DNA from: Dipylidium caninum
Lineage: Eukaryota; Platyhelminthes; Cestoda; Cyclophyllidea; Dipylidiidae
DNA: 64,000 nt
Reading direction: 5' to 3'
Assembly: GCA_017562135.1 (NCBI GenBank)
Contig: QEYB01000266.1
Location: 992,001-1,056,000 of the forward strand
In this document: piece by piece, positions 63,811 through 64,000 of the stretch
Layout of the letters: the number at the start of each line of letters is the position of its first letter
How positions within the stretch are numbered: position 1 is the stretch's first letter
Notes under the pieces: model-generated
The model's database searches: none
The model's input: only the letters and a program-made list of their open reading frames with translations
Told to the model about the DNA's origin: nothing
Translations under genes and position numbers: made by a program

Positions 63811-63927
63811 TGGGCTGCTGGCTCAGAGTGAGTGCGGATCTGGCGACCGGCAGCGGCAGAGCTGTCAGGGGGGTGGGTGGAGTGCCACTCACAAAGGGCG
63901 ACTTTTCCGTCACCTCGAGGCGTGTGA

Positions 63928-63951
63928 TGGAAGGTGGTGCACCACCTTCCA
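63928..63951 (+). repeat. Perfect 24-bp palindrome
   Basis: The arm TGGAAGGTGGTG is followed directly by its reverse complement with no spacer. Flanking bases no longer pair. It contains GTGCAC at the centre and two inverted GGTGG words. Confidence 0.95.
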
Positions 63952-64000
63952 GTCGCGTCAATGGAGACAGGGGCGTTGTTGTCACCTCCGACGTCAGCAC

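Larger units (their letters stand above)
59435..64000. other. No further gene recognised at the right end
   Basis: The left part (to about 60.0 kb) continues the AT-rich island around the tentative exon. It is followed by GGA-repeat purine tracts (62053-62155), a cluster of TGTCA/TGACA words (63618-63700), a short CA repeat (63789-63810) and a perfect palindrome (63928-63951). The open frame at 62739-63293 (+) has no recognisable motif and is not called. Confidence 0.45.

Noticed and set aside
1..64000. Retrotransposon or DNA-transposon coding regions
   Set aside because: No reverse transcriptase, integrase or transposase motif and no long terminal or inverted repeats could be seen.

Overview
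The window looks like nuclear DNA from an invertebrate animal. GT-AG splice sites flank the only clearly coding exons. CpG is plentiful, so there is no sign of heavy methylation-driven CpG loss. Microsatellites are frequent, and about 60 kb carries no gene I can defend. A flatworm or other lophotrochozoan is a guess I cannot test here. I see no prokaryotic operons, rRNA, convincing tRNA, transposon coding region or CRISPR array.

The one confident gene is on the + strand. An exon ending at 31800 (GTAAGT donor) joins a large terminal exon at 33193-34560 across a 1.39 kb intron. Both exons are in phase 0. The joined product carries, in order, a YLQP motif, an acidic/KK patch, a box reading NPLLLLARTCQNIG, a Ser/Pro-rich middle, a CtBP-like PLDFS motif, one C2H2 zinc finger and a polyproline run. 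That order matches the NET family (Noc/Elbow/Tlp-1; vertebrate ZNF503/ZNF703, nlz), which are developmental transcriptional repressors. The true first exon was not found and may lie upstream.

Bases 1-31657 hold no recognisable gene. They contain microsatellites (CA/GT, CT, GGT, TCTCC, CAGG), C- or G-rich blocks able to form G-quadruplexes, and scattered homeodomain-type words. Bases 34561-59291 are also gene-free. They hold a 200-bp array with an exact 5-bp period (47204-47403), a short CCGCT array just before it, and several TALE/HOX-like composite sites. An AT-rich island at about 59.0-60.0 kb contains a second, tentative exon (59292-59434, +) encoding a heptad-patterned coiled coil that I do not recognise. 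The last 4 kb has GGA-repeat purine tracts, a cluster of TGTCA/TGACA words and a perfect 24-bp palindrome.

The layout, one developmental regulator in a large gene-poor interval, fits a regulatory landscape. The words TGATTGACAG, TGATTGATGG and CATAAAT appear more often than chance in my hand counts. Those counts are approximate and the regulatory reading is inference.
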